From assembly GCF_002208095.1 (NCBI RefSeq), contig NZ_CP017990.1, positions 558,001 to 622,000 on the forward strand: a stretch of DNA of 64,000 nt, read 5' to 3'. Position 1 is the first letter of the stretch. Each line of letters starts with the position of its first letter. The translations under genes were made by a program, and so were the position numbers. The notes beneath the pieces are model-generated. The model saw only the letters and a program-made list of their open reading frames with translations. It made no database searches and was not told the DNA's origin. Below, one piece after another: positions 11,254-22,963 of this stretch. The DNA is from Enterobacter cloacae complex sp. ECNIH7. Its GTDB lineage: Bacteria; Pseudomonadota; Gammaproteobacteria; Enterobacterales; Enterobacteriaceae.

Positions 11254-12258
11254 TTAGTCGCCGAGTGTCGCCACCATGACCGCTTTAATGGTGTGCATGC
11301 GGTTCTCTGCTTCGTCGAAGACGATGGAGTTCGGCGATTCGAAGACCTCTTCCGTCACCTCCAGCCCCTTCAGGCCGTAGGCCATCTCGATCTCGCGGCC
11401 CACTTTGGTGTGTTCGTTGTGGAACGCCGGCAGGCAGTGCATAAACTTGACGTTCGGGTTGCCTGTGGCCTTCATCACGTCCGCGTTGATTTGATACGGC
11501 TTCATCAGGCTGACGCGCTCGGCCCAGGCTTCCTTCGGCTCGCCCATGGAGACCCACACGTCGGTGTAGAGGAAATCGGTCCCCCGCACGCCTTCTTCCA
11601 CGTCGTCGGTGAGGGTTATGCGCGCGCCCGTCTCTTTGGCGATGGCGCGGCACTGCTCAACCAGCCCGGCTTCCGGCCAGAAGGATTTCGGCGCGACGAG
11701 GCGAATATCCATCCCCATCTTGGCCGCGCCGACCATCAGCGAGTTACCCATGTTGTTGCGCGCGTCGCCGAGATAGGCAAAGCTCAGCTCCGGCAGGGTT
11801 TTGCCCGGCGCGTGCTCCAGCATGGTCATCAGGTCGGCGAGGATCTGCGTTGGGTGAAACTCGTCGGTCAGGCCGTTCCACACCGGTACGCCCGCGTACT
11901 CGCCCAGCTCCTCAACGATGGCCTGGCCGTAGCCGCGGTATTCGATACCGTCATACATGCGGCCCAGCACGCGGGCGGTGTCCTTCATCGACTCTTTATG
12001 GCCGATCTGCGATCCGCTTGGACCGAGGTAGGTGACCTGCGCACCCTGGTCGAACGCGCCCACTTCGAAGGCGCAGCGGGTGCGGGTGGAGGTTTTTTCA
12101 AAGATCAGGGCGATGTTTTTCCCGACCAGGGTTTGCTTTTCATGTCCGGCTTTTTTGGCCGCTTTCAGCTCGATGGCGAGGTCGATCAGGTACTGGATCT
12201 CCGCCGGGGTGTAGTCCAGCAGTTTCAGGAAGTTGCGGTTTTTCAGATTGATGGTCAT
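11254..12258 (-). CDS. arcB: Catabolic ornithine carbamoyltransferase
   Basis: The 334-residue enzyme splits citrulline with phosphate to ornithine and carbamoyl phosphate in the ADI pathway. [15 protein letters not shown] and HCLPAFH signatures are intact. It is a second OTCase beside argI at 24040-25044, to which it is clearly related. Its position between arcC and the transporter marks it as the catabolic copy. Confidence 0.92.
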   Translation of the reverse strand: MTINLKNRNFLKLLDYTPAEIQYLIDLAIELKAAKKAGHEKQTLVGKNIALIFEKTSTRTRCAFEVGAFDQGAQVTYLGPSGSQIGHKESMKDTARVLGRMYDGIEYRGYGQAIVEELGEYAGVPVWNGLTDEFHPTQILADLMTMLEHAPGKTLPELSFAYLGDARNNMGNSLMVGAAKMGMDIRLVAPKSFWPEAGLVEQCRAIAKETGARITLTDDVEEGVRGTDFLYTDVWVSMGEPKEAWAERVSLMKPYQINADVMKATGNPNVKFMHCLPAFHNEHTKVGREIEMAYGLKGLEVTEEVFESPNSIVFDEAENRMHTIKAVMVATLGD

Positions 12259-12290
12259 GGGTAAATCCTTTTTAAAATTTGCTGTTTGAT

Positions 12291-12370
12291 GCCCTCACCC
12301 CGGCCCTCTCCCACGGGGAGAGGGTGTAATCGTCCCCCTCTCCCTTAGGGAGAGGGTTAGGGTGAGGGGA
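12291..12370. repeat. Dispersed GC-rich palindromic repeat (copy b)
   Basis: Nested inverted repeats (CCCTCACCC ... GGGTGAGGG outside, two CCCTCTCCC/GGGAGAGGG hairpins inside) lie between arcC and arcB. It is the same family as copy a. In this place it could form a strong structure in the arc mRNA and lower downstream expression. Confidence 0.65.
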
Positions 12371-12377
12371 AAACGAC

Positions 12378-13289
12378 TCAGTTGCGAATCAACGTGCCTT
12401 TCTCGCCCGCGAGGATCTCCGCGCCGTCGCCCAGCGCGCCGATCCCGGCAATACCGTTGCAGGCCTCGACGAACTCGCGGCAGGCGGCCACTTTCGGCCC
12501 CATCGATCCGGCGTCGAACTGCATGCCTCTGAGCAGTTCCGGCGTCACCTGCGCCAGCGGGCGCTGGGTCGGCTTGCCCCAGTCGAGGTACACCGCGTCG
12601 GCATCGGTCAGGATCAGCAGGGCGTCGGCCTCGATCTGGCGTGCCAGCAGGGCGGCGGAGAGGTCTTTGTCGATCACCGCCTCAATGCCGCGATAGCCGT
12701 TGGCGCTTTCCACCACCGGCACGCCGCCGCCGCCGTTGCAGATCACCAGGTGATCGCGCTGGATCAGCGCCGTGATGGCGTCGCTCTCGACGATGCGCTT
12801 CGGCTGCGGTGACGGCACCACGCGGCGGAAGTAGCTGCCGTCGGCCTTAAATACCCAGCCTTTTTCCGCGGCCAGCATTTTTGCCTGGGCTTCGCTGTAC
12901 ACCGGGCCGATGTACTTGGTGGGGTTGCTGAAGGCAGGGTCGGCGGCGTCCACTTCCACCTGCGTGAGCAGGACGCTCACCTCGCGCTGCGGCAGGCTGT
13001 TTTTCAGCGCCTGCTGGAGCATGTAGCCGATCATTCCCTGGCTTTCGGCTCCGAGAACGTCCAGCGGGTAGGGCGTGACTTTGTCGTAGGCGCTGTTCTG
13101 CAGCGCCAGCAGCCCGACCTGCGGTCCGTTGCCGTGCACCAGCACCACGCGCCACTGTTCCGTTAATCCGGCGATGGTGCGCGCGGCCTGCTCGATGTTC
13201 TGGCGCTGGATATCCGCTTCCAGCGGCTCGCCGCGCTTGAGCAGCGCGTTGCCGCCCAGCGCAACAACCAGAGTGGGTTTTCGTTCCAT
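12378..13289 (-). CDS. arcC: Carbamate kinase
   Basis: The 303-residue enzyme of the amino-acid-kinase fold makes ATP from carbamoyl phosphate and ADP. The N-terminal VALGGNALLKRG and the central VICNGGGGVPV motifs are typical of carbamate kinases. It follows arcA by 10 bases and precedes arcB, giving the ADI order arcA-arcC-arcB. Confidence 0.95.
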   Translation of the reverse strand: MERKPTLVVALGGNALLKRGEPLEADIQRQNIEQAARTIAGLTEQWRVVLVHGNGPQVGLLALQNSAYDKVTPYPLDVLGAESQGMIGYMLQQALKNSLPQREVSVLLTQVEVDAADPAFSNPTKYIGPVYSEAQAKMLAAEKGWVFKADGSYFRRVVPSPQPKRIVESDAITALIQRDHLVICNGGGGVPVVESANGYRGIEAVIDKDLSAALLARQIEADALLILTDADAVYLDWGKPTQRPLAQVTPELLRGMQFDAGSMGPKVAACREFVEACNGIAGIGALGDGAEILAGEKGTLIRN

Positions 13290-13299
13290 GATGGCTCCT

Positions 13300-14520
13300 T
13301 TAAATTCCGTCGCGTTCCAGCGGGCAGCTCATGCAGCGCGCGCCGCCGCGGCCGCGTCCGAGCTCGTCGCCAGGGATGGGCAGCACGGTGATGCCCGCTT
13401 TGTCGTACTTCTCGTTGGTCCAGACGTTGCGCTCGTAGCCGATCACCACGCCCGGGCGGATAGTCAGCACGTTGTTGGCATCGTTCCACTGCTCGCGTTC
13501 GGCTTCAAAGGCGTCGCCGCCGGTGGTGATCAGGCGCACCTGGCTAATGCCGAGCGCTTTCTCGATGGCGTGCAGCAGGTCGGTTTCCTGAGTGCGCAGC
13601 AGGCCGCCGCGTCCGTCCGGGGTGAGCGTCCAGCACTGGGCGTCCTTGCGCACCACTTCCGGGTAGACGGAGAAGGTATCCACGTCTATGTGGGTCATGA
13701 CGGTGTCGAGGTGCATGCAGGAGCGGTGTTTGGGCAGCTCAACGGCGATCACGCGCTCGGCCTGACGGTGTTTGAACAGGCTGTTGGCGAGGAACTCCAC
13801 GCCCTGCGGCGTCGTGCGCTCGGACATGCCGATCAGTACCGCGCCGCGGCCAATGACTAATACATCGCCGCCTTCTAAGGTGGCGTGGTCGTAATTAATA
13901 TTCTCGTCGCCGAAATACTTAATAAAATCGCCGTCGGCAAACGCCGGGTGCCAGCGATATATTGCCCGCAGGTTATTGGTTTCGCGCTGACGGGCCGGTT
14001 TGGCCATCGGGTTAATGGAGACGCCGTTATAAATCCAGCATGAGGTATCGCGGGTAAATAAATGGTTCGGCAGCGGCTTCATAATAAAATCATTCGCCGT
14101 GTGGGTATCCACTACCATATTTTTAATCGCCGCCGGAATTTCGCCGTAGGTTAATCCGCCGCTCAGCCTGCGCGCCAGTTCCCGGTGCGGCATATCTGCC
14201 AGCCAGCCGCGCACGTCGCCGGCAAAGGTTGGGCCGAGGCGATAGTCGGAGATTTGGGTATCCAGCAGCCAGGCTTTCGCTTCTGCAATATCAAGGGATT
14301 GCGTCAGAAGGTCGGTCAACAGCAGGACTTCCACACCCTGCTCGCGCAGCGTGTTGGCGAAGATGTCATGCTCCTCACCCGCCCGCTCAACCGAGAGCAC
14401 GTCATCGAAAAGCAGCTCCTGACAGTTTGATGGCGTTAAACGTTTCAGACTTAAATTAGGACGGTGCAGCATAACGCTACGCAATTGACCAATTTCAGAA
14501 CCGACGTAATGCTTTTCCAT
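13300..14520 (-). CDS. arcA: Arginine deiminase
   Basis: The 406-residue cytosolic enzyme hydrolyses arginine to citrulline and ammonia. The guanidino-modifying family motifs are visible: FTRDTSCWI, the [11 protein letters not shown] block, [11 protein letters not shown], and the C-terminal [11 protein letters not shown] with the catalytic cysteine. It is the first gene of the arc operon. Together the pathway gives ATP and ammonia, which help in anaerobic or acid conditions. Confidence 0.97.
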   Translation of the reverse strand: MEKHYVGSEIGQLRSVMLHRPNLSLKRLTPSNCQELLFDDVLSVERAGEEHDIFANTLREQGVEVLLLTDLLTQSLDIAEAKAWLLDTQISDYRLGPTFAGDVRGWLADMPHRELARRLSGGLTYGEIPAAIKNMVVDTHTANDFIMKPLPNHLFTRDTSCWIYNGVSINPMAKPARQRETNNLRAIYRWHPAFADGDFIKYFGDENINYDHATLEGGDVLVIGRGAVLIGMSERTTPQGVEFLANSLFKHRQAERVIAVELPKHRSCMHLDTVMTHIDVDTFSVYPEVVRKDAQCWTLTPDGRGGLLRTQETDLLHAIEKALGISQVRLITTGGDAFEAEREQWNDANNVLTIRPGVVIGYERNVWTNEKYDKAGITVLPIPGDELGRGRGGARCMSCPLERDGI

Positions 14521-15648
<1,128 letters not shown>

Positions 15649-15655
15649 CCCTGAC

Positions 15656-15700
15656 CCCTCACCCTAACCCTCTCCCCGTGGGAGAGGGCCGGGGTGAGGG
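15656..15700. repeat. Dispersed GC-rich palindromic repeat (copy c)
   Basis: CCCTCACCC-taa-CCCTCTCCC followed by GGGAGAGGG and GGGTGAGGG folds back on itself after tabA. Its right half and the next 14 bases are identical to copy e after argI (24030 side). Confidence 0.65.
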
Positions 15701-15817
15701 CACCAGACCGCACCCACGCAATATGTGATCCAGCTTAAACTTCCCGCACTCCCTCTGCATCTCTCATTTACCTGCGCTTTTCCTGCGTCATAGTATGATC
15801 GTTAATTTAATGAACGC

Positions 15818-15836
15818 TGTTCTATAATGTAGAACA
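15818..15836. promoter_or_regulatory. Candidate XynR operator over the yagE -10 region
   Basis: The inverted repeat TGTTCTA-N5-TAGAACA covers a TATAAT hexamer at 15823-15828, 24 bases upstream of the yagE start. IclR-family regulators bind such short palindromes. The nearby xynR gene in E. coli represses yagEF, so this is the best candidate site. The link is an inference. Confidence 0.6.
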
Positions 15837-15859
15837 AAATGATTCAGCAAGGAGATCTC

Positions 15860-16768
15860 ATGCCGCAGTCCGCGTTGTTTACGGGAATCATTCCCCCTGT
15901 CTCCACCATTTTTACCGCCGACGGCCAGCTCGATAAGACGGGCACCGCCGCGCTGATCGACGATCTCATCAAAGCAGGCGTTGACGGCCTGTTCTTCCTG
16001 GGCAGCGGCGGCGAGTTCTCCCAGCTCGGCGCCGAAGAGCGTAAAGCAATTGCCCGCTTTGCTATCGATCACGTCGATCGTCGCGTGCCGGTCCTGATCG
16101 GCACCGGCGGCACCAACGCCCGGGAAACCATTGAACTGAGCCAGCACGCGCAGCAGGCGGGCGCGGACGGCATCGTGGTGATTAACCCCTACTACTGGAA
16201 AGTGTCGGAAGCGAACCTGATCCGCTATTTCGAGCAGGTGGCCGACAGCGTCACGCTGCCGGTGATGCTCTATAACTTCCCGGCGCTGACCGGGCAGGAT
16301 CTGACCCCGGCGCTGGTGAAAACCCTCGCCGACTCGCGCAACAATATTATCGGTATCAAAGACACCATCGACTCCGTCGCCCACCTGCGCAGCATGATCC
16401 ATACCGTCAAAGGCGCCCATCCGCACTTCACGGTGCTCTGCGGCTACGACGATCATCTGTTTAATACCCTGCTGCTCGGCGGCGACGGGGCGATCTCGGC
16501 GAGCGGCAACTTTGCCCCGCAGGTTTCGGTGAATCTTCTGAAAGCCTGGCGGGATAAAGACGTGGCGAAAGCGGCTGAGTATCATCAGACCTTACTGCAA
16601 ATACCGCAGATGTATCAGTTGGATACGCCGTTTGTGAACGTGATTAAAGAGGCGATCGTGCTCTGCGGTCGTCCGATTTCTACGCACGTCCTGCCGCCAG
16701 CCTCGCCGCTGGACGAGCCGCGCAAGGCGCAGCTGAAAACCCTGTTACAACAGCTCAAGCTCTGCTGA
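15860..16768 (+). CDS. yagE: 2-keto-3-deoxy sugar acid aldolase (DHDPS/NAL family)
   Basis: The 302-residue TIM-barrel Schiff-base lyase is nearly identical to E. coli YagE. That enzyme cleaves 2-keto-3-deoxygluconate and acts on 2-keto-3-deoxy-xylonate to give pyruvate plus a glycolaldehyde or glyceraldehyde. The [14 protein letters not shown] region, the YYWK motif and the lysine in IIGIKDTID are present. AAGGAGA lies 5 bases before ATG 15860; an ATG at 15839 would add seven residues but lacks a good site. It is followed 14 bases later by yagF. Confidence 0.95.
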   Translation: MPQSALFTGIIPPVSTIFTADGQLDKTGTAALIDDLIKAGVDGLFFLGSGGEFSQLGAEERKAIARFAIDHVDRRVPVLIGTGGTNARETIELSQHAQQAGADGIVVINPYYWKVSEANLIRYFEQVADSVTLPVMLYNFPALTGQDLTPALVKTLADSRNNIIGIKDTIDSVAHLRSMIHTVKGAHPHFTVLCGYDDHLFNTLLLGGDGAISASGNFAPQVSVNLLKAWRDKDVAKAAEYHQTLLQIPQMYQLDTPFVNVIKEAIVLCGRPISTHVLPPASPLDEPRKAQLKTLLQQLKLC

Positions 16769-16782
16769 GCCGGACGATAACC

Positions 16783-18750
16783 ATGACCATCGAGAAGATT
16801 TTCACCCCGCAGGACGAGGCGTTTTATGCCGTCATCACCCACGCGGCGGGGCCGCAGGGCGCGCTGCCGCTGACCCCGCAGATGCTGATGGAATCCCCCA
16901 GCGGCAATCTGTTCGGCATGACGCAGAACGCCGGGATGGGCTGGGACGCCAACAGGCTGACCGGCAAAGAGGTGCTGATCATCGGCACCCAGGGCGGCAT
17001 CCGCGCCGGGGACGGACGCCCGGTCGCGCTGGGCTACCACACCGGCCACTGGGAGATCGGCATGCAGATGCAGGCGGCGGCGAAGGAGATCACCCGCAGC
17101 GGCGGGATCCCGTTTGCGGCCTTCGTCAGCGATCCCTGCGACGGCCGTTCTCAGGGCACGCACGGCATGTTCGACTCCCTGCCGTACCGCAACGACGCGG
17201 CGATCGTGTTTCGCCGCCTGATCCGTTCCCTGCCGACGCGCCGGGCGGTAATAGGCGTGGCGACCTGCGATAAAGGGCTGCCCGCCACCATGATTGCCCT
17301 GGCCGCAATGCACGACCTGCCGACCATTCTGGTGCCGGGCGGGGCGACGCTGCCGCCGACCGTGGGGGAAGACGCGGGCAAGGTGCAGACCATCGGCGCG
17401 CGCTTCGCCAATCACGAACTCTCCCTGCAGGAGGCCGCCGAGCTGGGCTGTCGCGCCTGCGCCTCGCCGGGCGGCGGGTGTCAGTTCCTCGGCACGGCGG
17501 GCACCTCGCAGGTGGTCGCGGAGGCGCTGGGCCTGGCGCTGCCGCATTCCGCGCTGGCGCCGTCCGGGCAGGCGGTGTGGCTGGAGATCGCCCGCCAGTC
17601 GGCGCGCGCGGTCAACGAGCTGGATAACCGCGGCATCACCACGCGCGATATCCTCACCGACAAAGCCATCGAAAACGCGATGGTGATCCACGCGGCGTTC
17701 GGCGGCTCCACCAACTTACTGCTACACATTCCGGCCATCGCCCACGCGGCGGGCTGCACGATCCCGGACGTTGAGCACTGGACGCGCGTCAACCGTAAAG
17801 TGCCGCGCCTGGTGAGCGTGCTGCCCAACGGCCCGGACTATCACCCGACCGTTCGCGCCTTCCTTGCGGGCGGCGTGCCGGAGGTAATGCTCCACCTGCG
17901 CGATCTCGGTCTGCTGCACCTGGACGCCATGACCGTCACCGGCCAGACGGTGGGCGAGAACCTCGACTGGTGGCAGGCGTCCGAGCGCCGCAAGCGCTTC
18001 CGCCAGTGCCTGCGCGAGCAGGACGGCGTGGATCCGGATGACGTGATCCTGCCGCCGGAGAAGGCAAAAGCGAAAGGGCTGACCTCGACGGTTTGCTTCC
18101 CGACGGGCAACATCGCGCCGGAAGGCTCGGTGATCAAGGCCACGGCGATCGACTCGTCGGTCGTCGGTGAAGATGGCGTTTACCGCCACACCGGCCGGGC
18201 GAGGGTGTTTGTCTCGGAAGCGCAGGCAATCAAGGCCATTAAGCGGGAAGAAATTGCGCAGGGCGATATCATGGTGGTCATCGGCGGCGGGCCGTCCGGC
18301 ACCGGCATGGAAGAGACCTATCAGCTCACCTCCGCGCTGAAGCATATTTCGTGGGGCAAGACGGTGTCGTTAATCACCGATGCGCGCTTCTCGGGCGTGT
18401 CGACGGGCGCCTGCTTCGGCCACGTGTCGCCGGAGGCGCTGGCGGGCGGGCCGATTGGCAAGCTGCGCGATAATGACATTATAGAGATAGCCGTCGACCG
18501 GCTGACGTTAACGGGCTGCGTGAACTTTATCGGCACCGCGGACAACCCGCTGACGCCGGAAGAGGGCGCGCGCGAGCTGGCGCGGCGGCAGACGCACCCG
18601 GAGCTGCACGCCCACGACTTTTTGCCGGACGATACCCGGCTGTGGGCTGCACTGCAGTCGGTGAGCGGCGGCACCTGGAAAGGCTGTATTTATGACACCG
18701 ATAAAATCATTGAGGTAATTAACGCCGGTAAAAAATCGCTCGGCATTTAA
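16783..18750 (+). CDS. yagF: D-xylonate dehydratase (IlvD/Edd family)
   Basis: The 655-residue Fe-S-dependent dehydratase turns D-xylonate into 2-keto-3-deoxy-xylonate, the substrate of the YagE aldolase. IlvD/Edd signatures include [22 protein letters not shown] and the C-terminal [20 protein letters not shown]. Cysteines suited to an iron-sulphur cluster are at CDG, CDKG and [13 protein letters not shown]. The sequence is very close to E. coli YagF. Confidence 0.95.
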   Translation: MTIEKIFTPQDEAFYAVITHAAGPQGALPLTPQMLMESPSGNLFGMTQNAGMGWDANRLTGKEVLIIGTQGGIRAGDGRPVALGYHTGHWEIGMQMQAAAKEITRSGGIPFAAFVSDPCDGRSQGTHGMFDSLPYRNDAAIVFRRLIRSLPTRRAVIGVATCDKGLPATMIALAAMHDLPTILVPGGATLPPTVGEDAGKVQTIGARFANHELSLQEAAELGCRACASPGGGCQFLGTAGTSQVVAEALGLALPHSALAPSGQAVWLEIARQSARAVNELDNRGITTRDILTDKAIENAMVIHAAFGGSTNLLLHIPAIAHAAGCTIPDVEHWTRVNRKVPRLVSVLPNGPDYHPTVRAFLAGGVPEVMLHLRDLGLLHLDAMTVTGQTVGENLDWWQASERRKRFRQCLREQDGVDPDDVILPPEKAKAKGLTSTVCFPTGNIAPEGSVIKATAIDSSVVGEDGVYRHTGRARVFVSEAQAIKAIKREEIAQGDIMVVIGGGPSGTGMEETYQLTSALKHISWGKTVSLITDARFSGVSTGACFGHVSPEALAGGPIGKLRDNDIIEIAVDRLTLTGCVNFIGTADNPLTPEEGARELARRQTHPELHAHDFLPDDTRLWAALQSVSGGTWKGCIYDTDKIIEVINAGKKSLGI

Positions 18751-18768
18751 TTATTTTCAGAGATAAAA

Positions 18769-18801
18769 CCGTCTGCGGGAAATATTCCGCGGACGGCTTT
18801 T
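18769..18801 (+). terminator. Intrinsic terminator after yagF
   Basis: A 10-bp stem with one wobble pair (CCGTCTGCGG 18769-18778 / CCGCGGACGG 18787-18796) is followed by CTTTT. It separates yagEF from yagGH, which therefore have their own promoter in 18802-18976. Confidence 0.78.
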
Positions 18802-18976
18802 CTGTTTCTGTTATTTAATAATATAAACAATAGGTTGAGATATATCGTCGGCGTCACAAAAGCAAAATAACGTAATTCAGAAATAAGATATGACCATTGC
18901 TGGTTAATTGAACAGCTCATTACACTCCATTAACACGATGTTGTAATTCAGCACACTACATAAGGGTGTAATTCTG

Positions 18977-20359
18977 ATGACGCAATTAACCATGAAAGAC
19001 AAAATTGGCTACGGGCTGGGTGACACCGCCTGCGGCTTCGTCTGGCAGGCCACGATGTTCCTGCTGGCCTACTTCTACACCGACGTCTTCGGCCTGTCGG
19101 CGGGCATTATGGGCACGCTGTTTTTGGTCTCCCGCGTGCTCGACGCCGTCACCGACCCGCTGATGGGACTGCTGGTAGACCGCACCCGCACGCGGCACGG
19201 CCAGTTCCGCCCGTTCCTGCTGTGGGGTGCCATCCCGTTTGGCATCGTCTGCGTGCTGACCTTCTACACGCCGGATTTCTCCGCGCAGGGCAAAATCATC
19301 TACGCCTGCGTGACCTACATTCTCCTGACTCTGGTCTACACCTTCGTTAACGTGCCCTACTGCGCCATGCCCGGCGTCATCACCGCCGACCCGAAAGAGC
19401 GTCACGCCCTGCAGTCCTGGCGCTTCTTCCTGGCTGCGGCGGGCTCGCTCGCCATCAGCGGCATCGCGCTGCCGCTGGTGAGCATCATCGGCAAAGGGGA
19501 CGAGCAGGTGGGCTACTTCGGCGCCATGTGCGTGCTGGGGCTGAGCGGCGTGGTGCTGCTCTACGTCTGCTTCTTCACGACTAAAGAGCGCTACACCTTT
19601 GAGGTTCAGCCGGGCTCGTCGGTGGCGAAAGATCTTAAGCTGCTGCTCGGCAACGGACAATGGCGGATCATGTGCGCGTTCAAGATGATGGCGACCTGCT
19701 CCAACGTGGTGCGCGGCGGGGCGACGCTCTACTTCGTGAAATACGTGATGGATCACCCGGAGATGGCGACCCAGTTCTTACTCTACGGCAGCCTCGCCAC
19801 CATGTTCGGCTCGCTCTGCTCTTCCCGCCTGCTGGGCCGCTTCGACCGCGTCACCGCCTTCAAGTGGATCATCGTCGCCTACTCTCTGATTAGTCTGCTG
19901 ATTTTCGTCACCCCGGCCGAGCACATCGCGCTGATTTTTGCCCTCAACATTCTGTTCCTGTTCGTCTTCAACACCACCACGCCGCTGCAGTGGCTGATGG
20001 CCTCTGACGTAGTGGACTACGAGGAGAGCCGCAGCGGTCGCCGCCTCGACGGGCTGGTGTTCTCCACCTACCTGTTCAGCCTGAAGATTGGCCTGGCGAT
20101 TGGCGGGGCGGTGGTGGGCTGGATCCTGGCGTACGTCAACTACTCCGCCAGCAGCAGCGTGCAGCCGGTCGAGGTGCTCACCACCATCAAAATTCTTTTC
20201 TGCGTGGTGCCGGTGGTGCTCTACGCGGGCATGTTCATCATGCTGTCGTTCTACAAGCTCACCGACGCCCGCGTGGAGGCCATCAGCCAGCAGCTGATCA
20301 AACACCGCGCGGCGCAGGGCGAGGCCATTCCCGACGCAGCGACAGCCGCATCCCATTAA
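18977..20359 (+). CDS. yagG: GPH-family sugar/cation symporter
   Basis: The 460-residue inner-membrane protein has twelve predicted helices. It carries the GPH (glycoside-pentoside-hexuronide) signature VSRVLDAVTDPLMGLLVDRT. It matches E. coli YagG, a likely xyloside transporter. It is followed 11 bases later by the beta-xylosidase gene, so the two would import and cleave xylo-oligosaccharides. The C-terminal tail is hydrophilic. Confidence 0.93.
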   Translation: MTQLTMKDKIGYGLGDTACGFVWQATMFLLAYFYTDVFGLSAGIMGTLFLVSRVLDAVTDPLMGLLVDRTRTRHGQFRPFLLWGAIPFGIVCVLTFYTPDFSAQGKIIYACVTYILLTLVYTFVNVPYCAMPGVITADPKERHALQSWRFFLAAAGSLAISGIALPLVSIIGKGDEQVGYFGAMCVLGLSGVVLLYVCFFTTKERYTFEVQPGSSVAKDLKLLLGNGQWRIMCAFKMMATCSNVVRGGATLYFVKYVMDHPEMATQFLLYGSLATMFGSLCSSRLLGRFDRVTAFKWIIVAYSLISLLIFVTPAEHIALIFALNILFLFVFNTTTPLQWLMASDVVDYEESRSGRRLDGLVFSTYLFSLKIGLAIGGAVVGWILAYVNYSASSSVQPVEVLTTIKILFCVVPVVLYAGMFIMLSFYKLTDARVEAISQQLIKHRAAQGEAIPDAATAASH

Positions 20360-20370
20360 CCGGAGGCAAT

Positions 20371-21981
20371 ATGGAAATCAATAACCCAATTCTGACCGGC
20401 TTCAACCCGGACCCGTCCCTGTGCCGCCAGGGCGAGGACTACTACATCGCCACCTCGACCTTCGAGTGGTTCCCGGGCGTGCGCATCTACCACTCCCGCG
20501 ACCTGAAAAACTGGTCGCTGGTCAGCACCCCGCTGGACCGCGTGTCGATGCTGGACATGAAGGGCAACCCGGACTCCGGCGGCATCTGGGCGCCGTGCCT
20601 GAGCTATGCCGACGGTAAATTCTGGCTGCTTTACACCGACGTGAAGATTGTCGACTCGCCGTGGAAAAACGGCCGCAACTTCCTTGTCACCGCGCCCTCC
20701 ATTGAGGGACCGTGGAGCGAGCCGATCCCGATGGGCAACGGCGGGTTTGACCCGTCCCTGTTCCACGACGACGATGGCCGCAAATACTATATCTACCGCC
20801 CGTGGGGGCCGCGCCACCACAGCAACCCACACAACACCATCGTGATGCAGGAGTTTGATCCGCTGACCGGCACGCTCTCGCGCGAGCGCAAAACCCTGTT
20901 TACCGGCACGCCGCTCTGCTACACCGAAGGCGCGCACCTGTACCACCACGCGGGATGGTATTACCTGATGGTCGCCGAGGGCGGCACCAGCTACGAGCAC
21001 GCCGTCGTGGTGCTGCGTTCAAAAAATATCGACGGGCCGTACGAGCTGCACCCGGACGTGACGATGATGACCAGCTGGCACCTGCCGGAGAACCCGCTGC
21101 AGAAGAGCGGCCACGGCTCGCTGCTGCAGACCCACACCGGAGAGTGGTACATGGCCTACCTCACCAGCCGCCCGCTGCGCCTGCCCGGCGTGCCGCTGCT
21201 GGCCTCCGGCGGACGCGGCTACTGCCCGCTTGGGCGCGAGACCGGCATCGCCCGCATTGAATGGCGCGACGGCTGGCCGTACGTGGAAGGCGGCAAGCAC
21301 GCGCAGCTGACCGTGCCCGGCCCGCAGATGGCCGAGCAGCCCGCTACCGTTCAGACGACCTGGCGGGACGATTTCGACGCCAGTTCGCTCGACCCGGAAC
21401 TGCAAACCCTGCGCATCCCGTTCGACGACACTCTCGGCTCACTCACCGCGCGCCCGGGCTATTTACGGCTCTACGGCAACGACTCGCTCAACTCGACCTT
21501 TACCCAGTCGACCGTGGCGCGCCGCTGGCAGCACTTCGCCTTCCGTTCAGAAACGCGGATGCAGTTTTCGCCGGTCCACTTCCAGCAGAGCGCGGGGCTG
21601 ACCTGCTACTACAACAGCAAAAACTGGAGCTACTGCTTTGTGGACTACGAGGAGGGGCAGGGCAGAACGATTAAGGTTATCCAGCTCGACCACAACGTAC
21701 CGTCATGGCCGCTGCACGAGCAGCCCATTCCGGTGCCGGAGAGCGCGGAGAGCGTCTGGCTGCGGGTGGACGTGGATACGCTGGTCTACCGCTACAGCTA
21801 CTCGTTCGACGGCGAGACGTGGCACGCCGTGCCGGTGACGTATGAGGCGTGGAAGCTGTCGGACGACTACATCGGCGGGCGCGGCTTCTTCACCGGCGCG
21901 TTTGTGGGGCTGCACTGCGAGGACATCAGCGGCGACGGCTGCCACGCGGACTTCGACTATTTCACCTACGAGCCGGCCTAA
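20371..21981 (+). CDS. yagH: Beta-xylosidase, GH43
   Basis: The 536-residue cytosolic enzyme releases xylose from xylobiose and short xylosides. The GH43 five-bladed propeller occupies about residues 1-310, with the general-base Asp in NPILTGFNPDPSLC and an acid Glu in YTEGAHLY. A C-terminal beta-sandwich (about 325-536) is typical of this subfamily. It corresponds to E. coli YagH. No signal peptide is seen, in line with uptake by YagG. It converges on xynR with only 4 bases between. Confidence 0.93.
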   Translation: MEINNPILTGFNPDPSLCRQGEDYYIATSTFEWFPGVRIYHSRDLKNWSLVSTPLDRVSMLDMKGNPDSGGIWAPCLSYADGKFWLLYTDVKIVDSPWKNGRNFLVTAPSIEGPWSEPIPMGNGGFDPSLFHDDDGRKYYIYRPWGPRHHSNPHNTIVMQEFDPLTGTLSRERKTLFTGTPLCYTEGAHLYHHAGWYYLMVAEGGTSYEHAVVVLRSKNIDGPYELHPDVTMMTSWHLPENPLQKSGHGSLLQTHTGEWYMAYLTSRPLRLPGVPLLASGGRGYCPLGRETGIARIEWRDGWPYVEGGKHAQLTVPGPQMAEQPATVQTTWRDDFDASSLDPELQTLRIPFDDTLGSLTARPGYLRLYGNDSLNSTFTQSTVARRWQHFAFRSETRMQFSPVHFQQSAGLTCYYNSKNWSYCFVDYEEGQGRTIKVIQLDHNVPSWPLHEQPIPVPESAESVWLRVDVDTLVYRYSYSFDGETWHAVPVTYEAWKLSDDYIGGRGFFTGAFVGLHCEDISGDGCHADFDYFTYEPA

Positions 21982-21985
21982 CGGC

Positions 21986-22744
21986 TCAGGCCGGGTAGCC
22001 CAGCGCGCGTGACAGCTGGAGCCCGGCCTGCTGAAGCTGCTCGCGGAAATTAGCCAGCTCCGCATCGTCCACGCGGGAGGTCAGCGTCGACAGGCTCAGG
22101 GCGGCAATCACGCGGGACTCATGGTTCCACACCGGCACCGCCACGCAGCGCACGCCCTGCTCGTTCTCTTCGCTGTCCAGGGCGTAGCCTTGCTCGCGGG
22201 TCTGCGCCAGGGCGGCCACTAAGGCTTCGCGAGAGGCGAGGGTCGCGGGCGTAAAGGTGGTGTACTGATAGCCCTCCAGCAGGGCGTTCAACTCGGCCTC
22301 GCCCAGCCAGGCAATTAGCACCTTGCCGATTGCGGTGGCGTGAACCGGCAGGCGGCGGCCAATGCGCGAATAGGCGATGGCGGCCAGCTTGCCTTCAATT
22401 TTCTCAATATAGACCCCTTCACGCCCGTCCAGGATCCCCAGATGGGTGGTCTGCCCGGTCCGCTGGGACAGCTCCGTCAGCCAGCCTTTTGCCTTCTGCC
22501 GAATATCGATGGAGCCCACGACAAAATGACCTCGCTCGACCAGCTTCATGCCGAGGCGATACTTACCGTTCTCCGGGTTCTGATCGATATAGCCGTGAAG
22601 CTGGAGGGTTTTCAGCAGCGAGTGTAGGGTACTCTTGCTCAGCCCCATCAGTTTGCTGATGTCGGTGATCTTAAGCTCGGTGGCCTGCTCGTTGAACAGG
22701 TCGAGGATCTGCAACGCACGTTCAACAGACTGAATAATCGGCAT
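21986..22744 (-). CDS. xynR: IclR-family repressor of xylonate genes
   Basis: The 252-residue regulator has an N-terminal winged helix (ITDISKLMGLSKSTLHSLLK) and an IclR effector domain. It corresponds to E. coli YagI/XynR, a repressor whose known target is yagEF. The best operator candidate here is the palindrome at 15818-15836. It is transcribed convergently with yagH, as in E. coli. Confidence 0.9.
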   Translation of the reverse strand: MPIIQSVERALQILDLFNEQATELKITDISKLMGLSKSTLHSLLKTLQLHGYIDQNPENGKYRLGMKLVERGHFVVGSIDIRQKAKGWLTELSQRTGQTTHLGILDGREGVYIEKIEGKLAAIAYSRIGRRLPVHATAIGKVLIAWLGEAELNALLEGYQYTTFTPATLASREALVAALAQTREQGYALDSEENEQGVRCVAVPVWNHESRVIAALSLSTLTSRVDDAELANFREQLQQAGLQLSRALGYPA

Positions 22745-22828
22745 AATGCTGGCATGTCCACGCTGGAATTAAGGCGAAAACGTACCTTTTTCGGGGTGAA
22801 AAATCAATGAAATGGCGCCGATGTTCTC

Positions 22829-22930
22829 CCTCTGCCCGTGGGAGAGGGGCTGCCTGATTTGCCCGGCGGCGCTACGCTTGCACGGGCCTACGGGTTGTGT
22901 AGGCCGGGTAAGCGCAGTGCCACCCGGCAA
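22829..22930. repeat. Palindromic repeat copy d followed by a REP pair
   Basis: A CTCTGCCCGTGGGAGAGG hairpin is followed by two REP-type units in opposite orientation. One is GCCCGGCGGCGCTACGCTTG onward (22861-22892); the other is AGGCCGGGTAAGCGCAGTGC onward (22901-22928). This is the layout of a BIME, upstream of xynR and downstream of the immunity gene. Confidence 0.7.
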
Positions 22931-22963
22931 CAAAGGCGGCTACATTATTGTTAGCGGGGGGCA

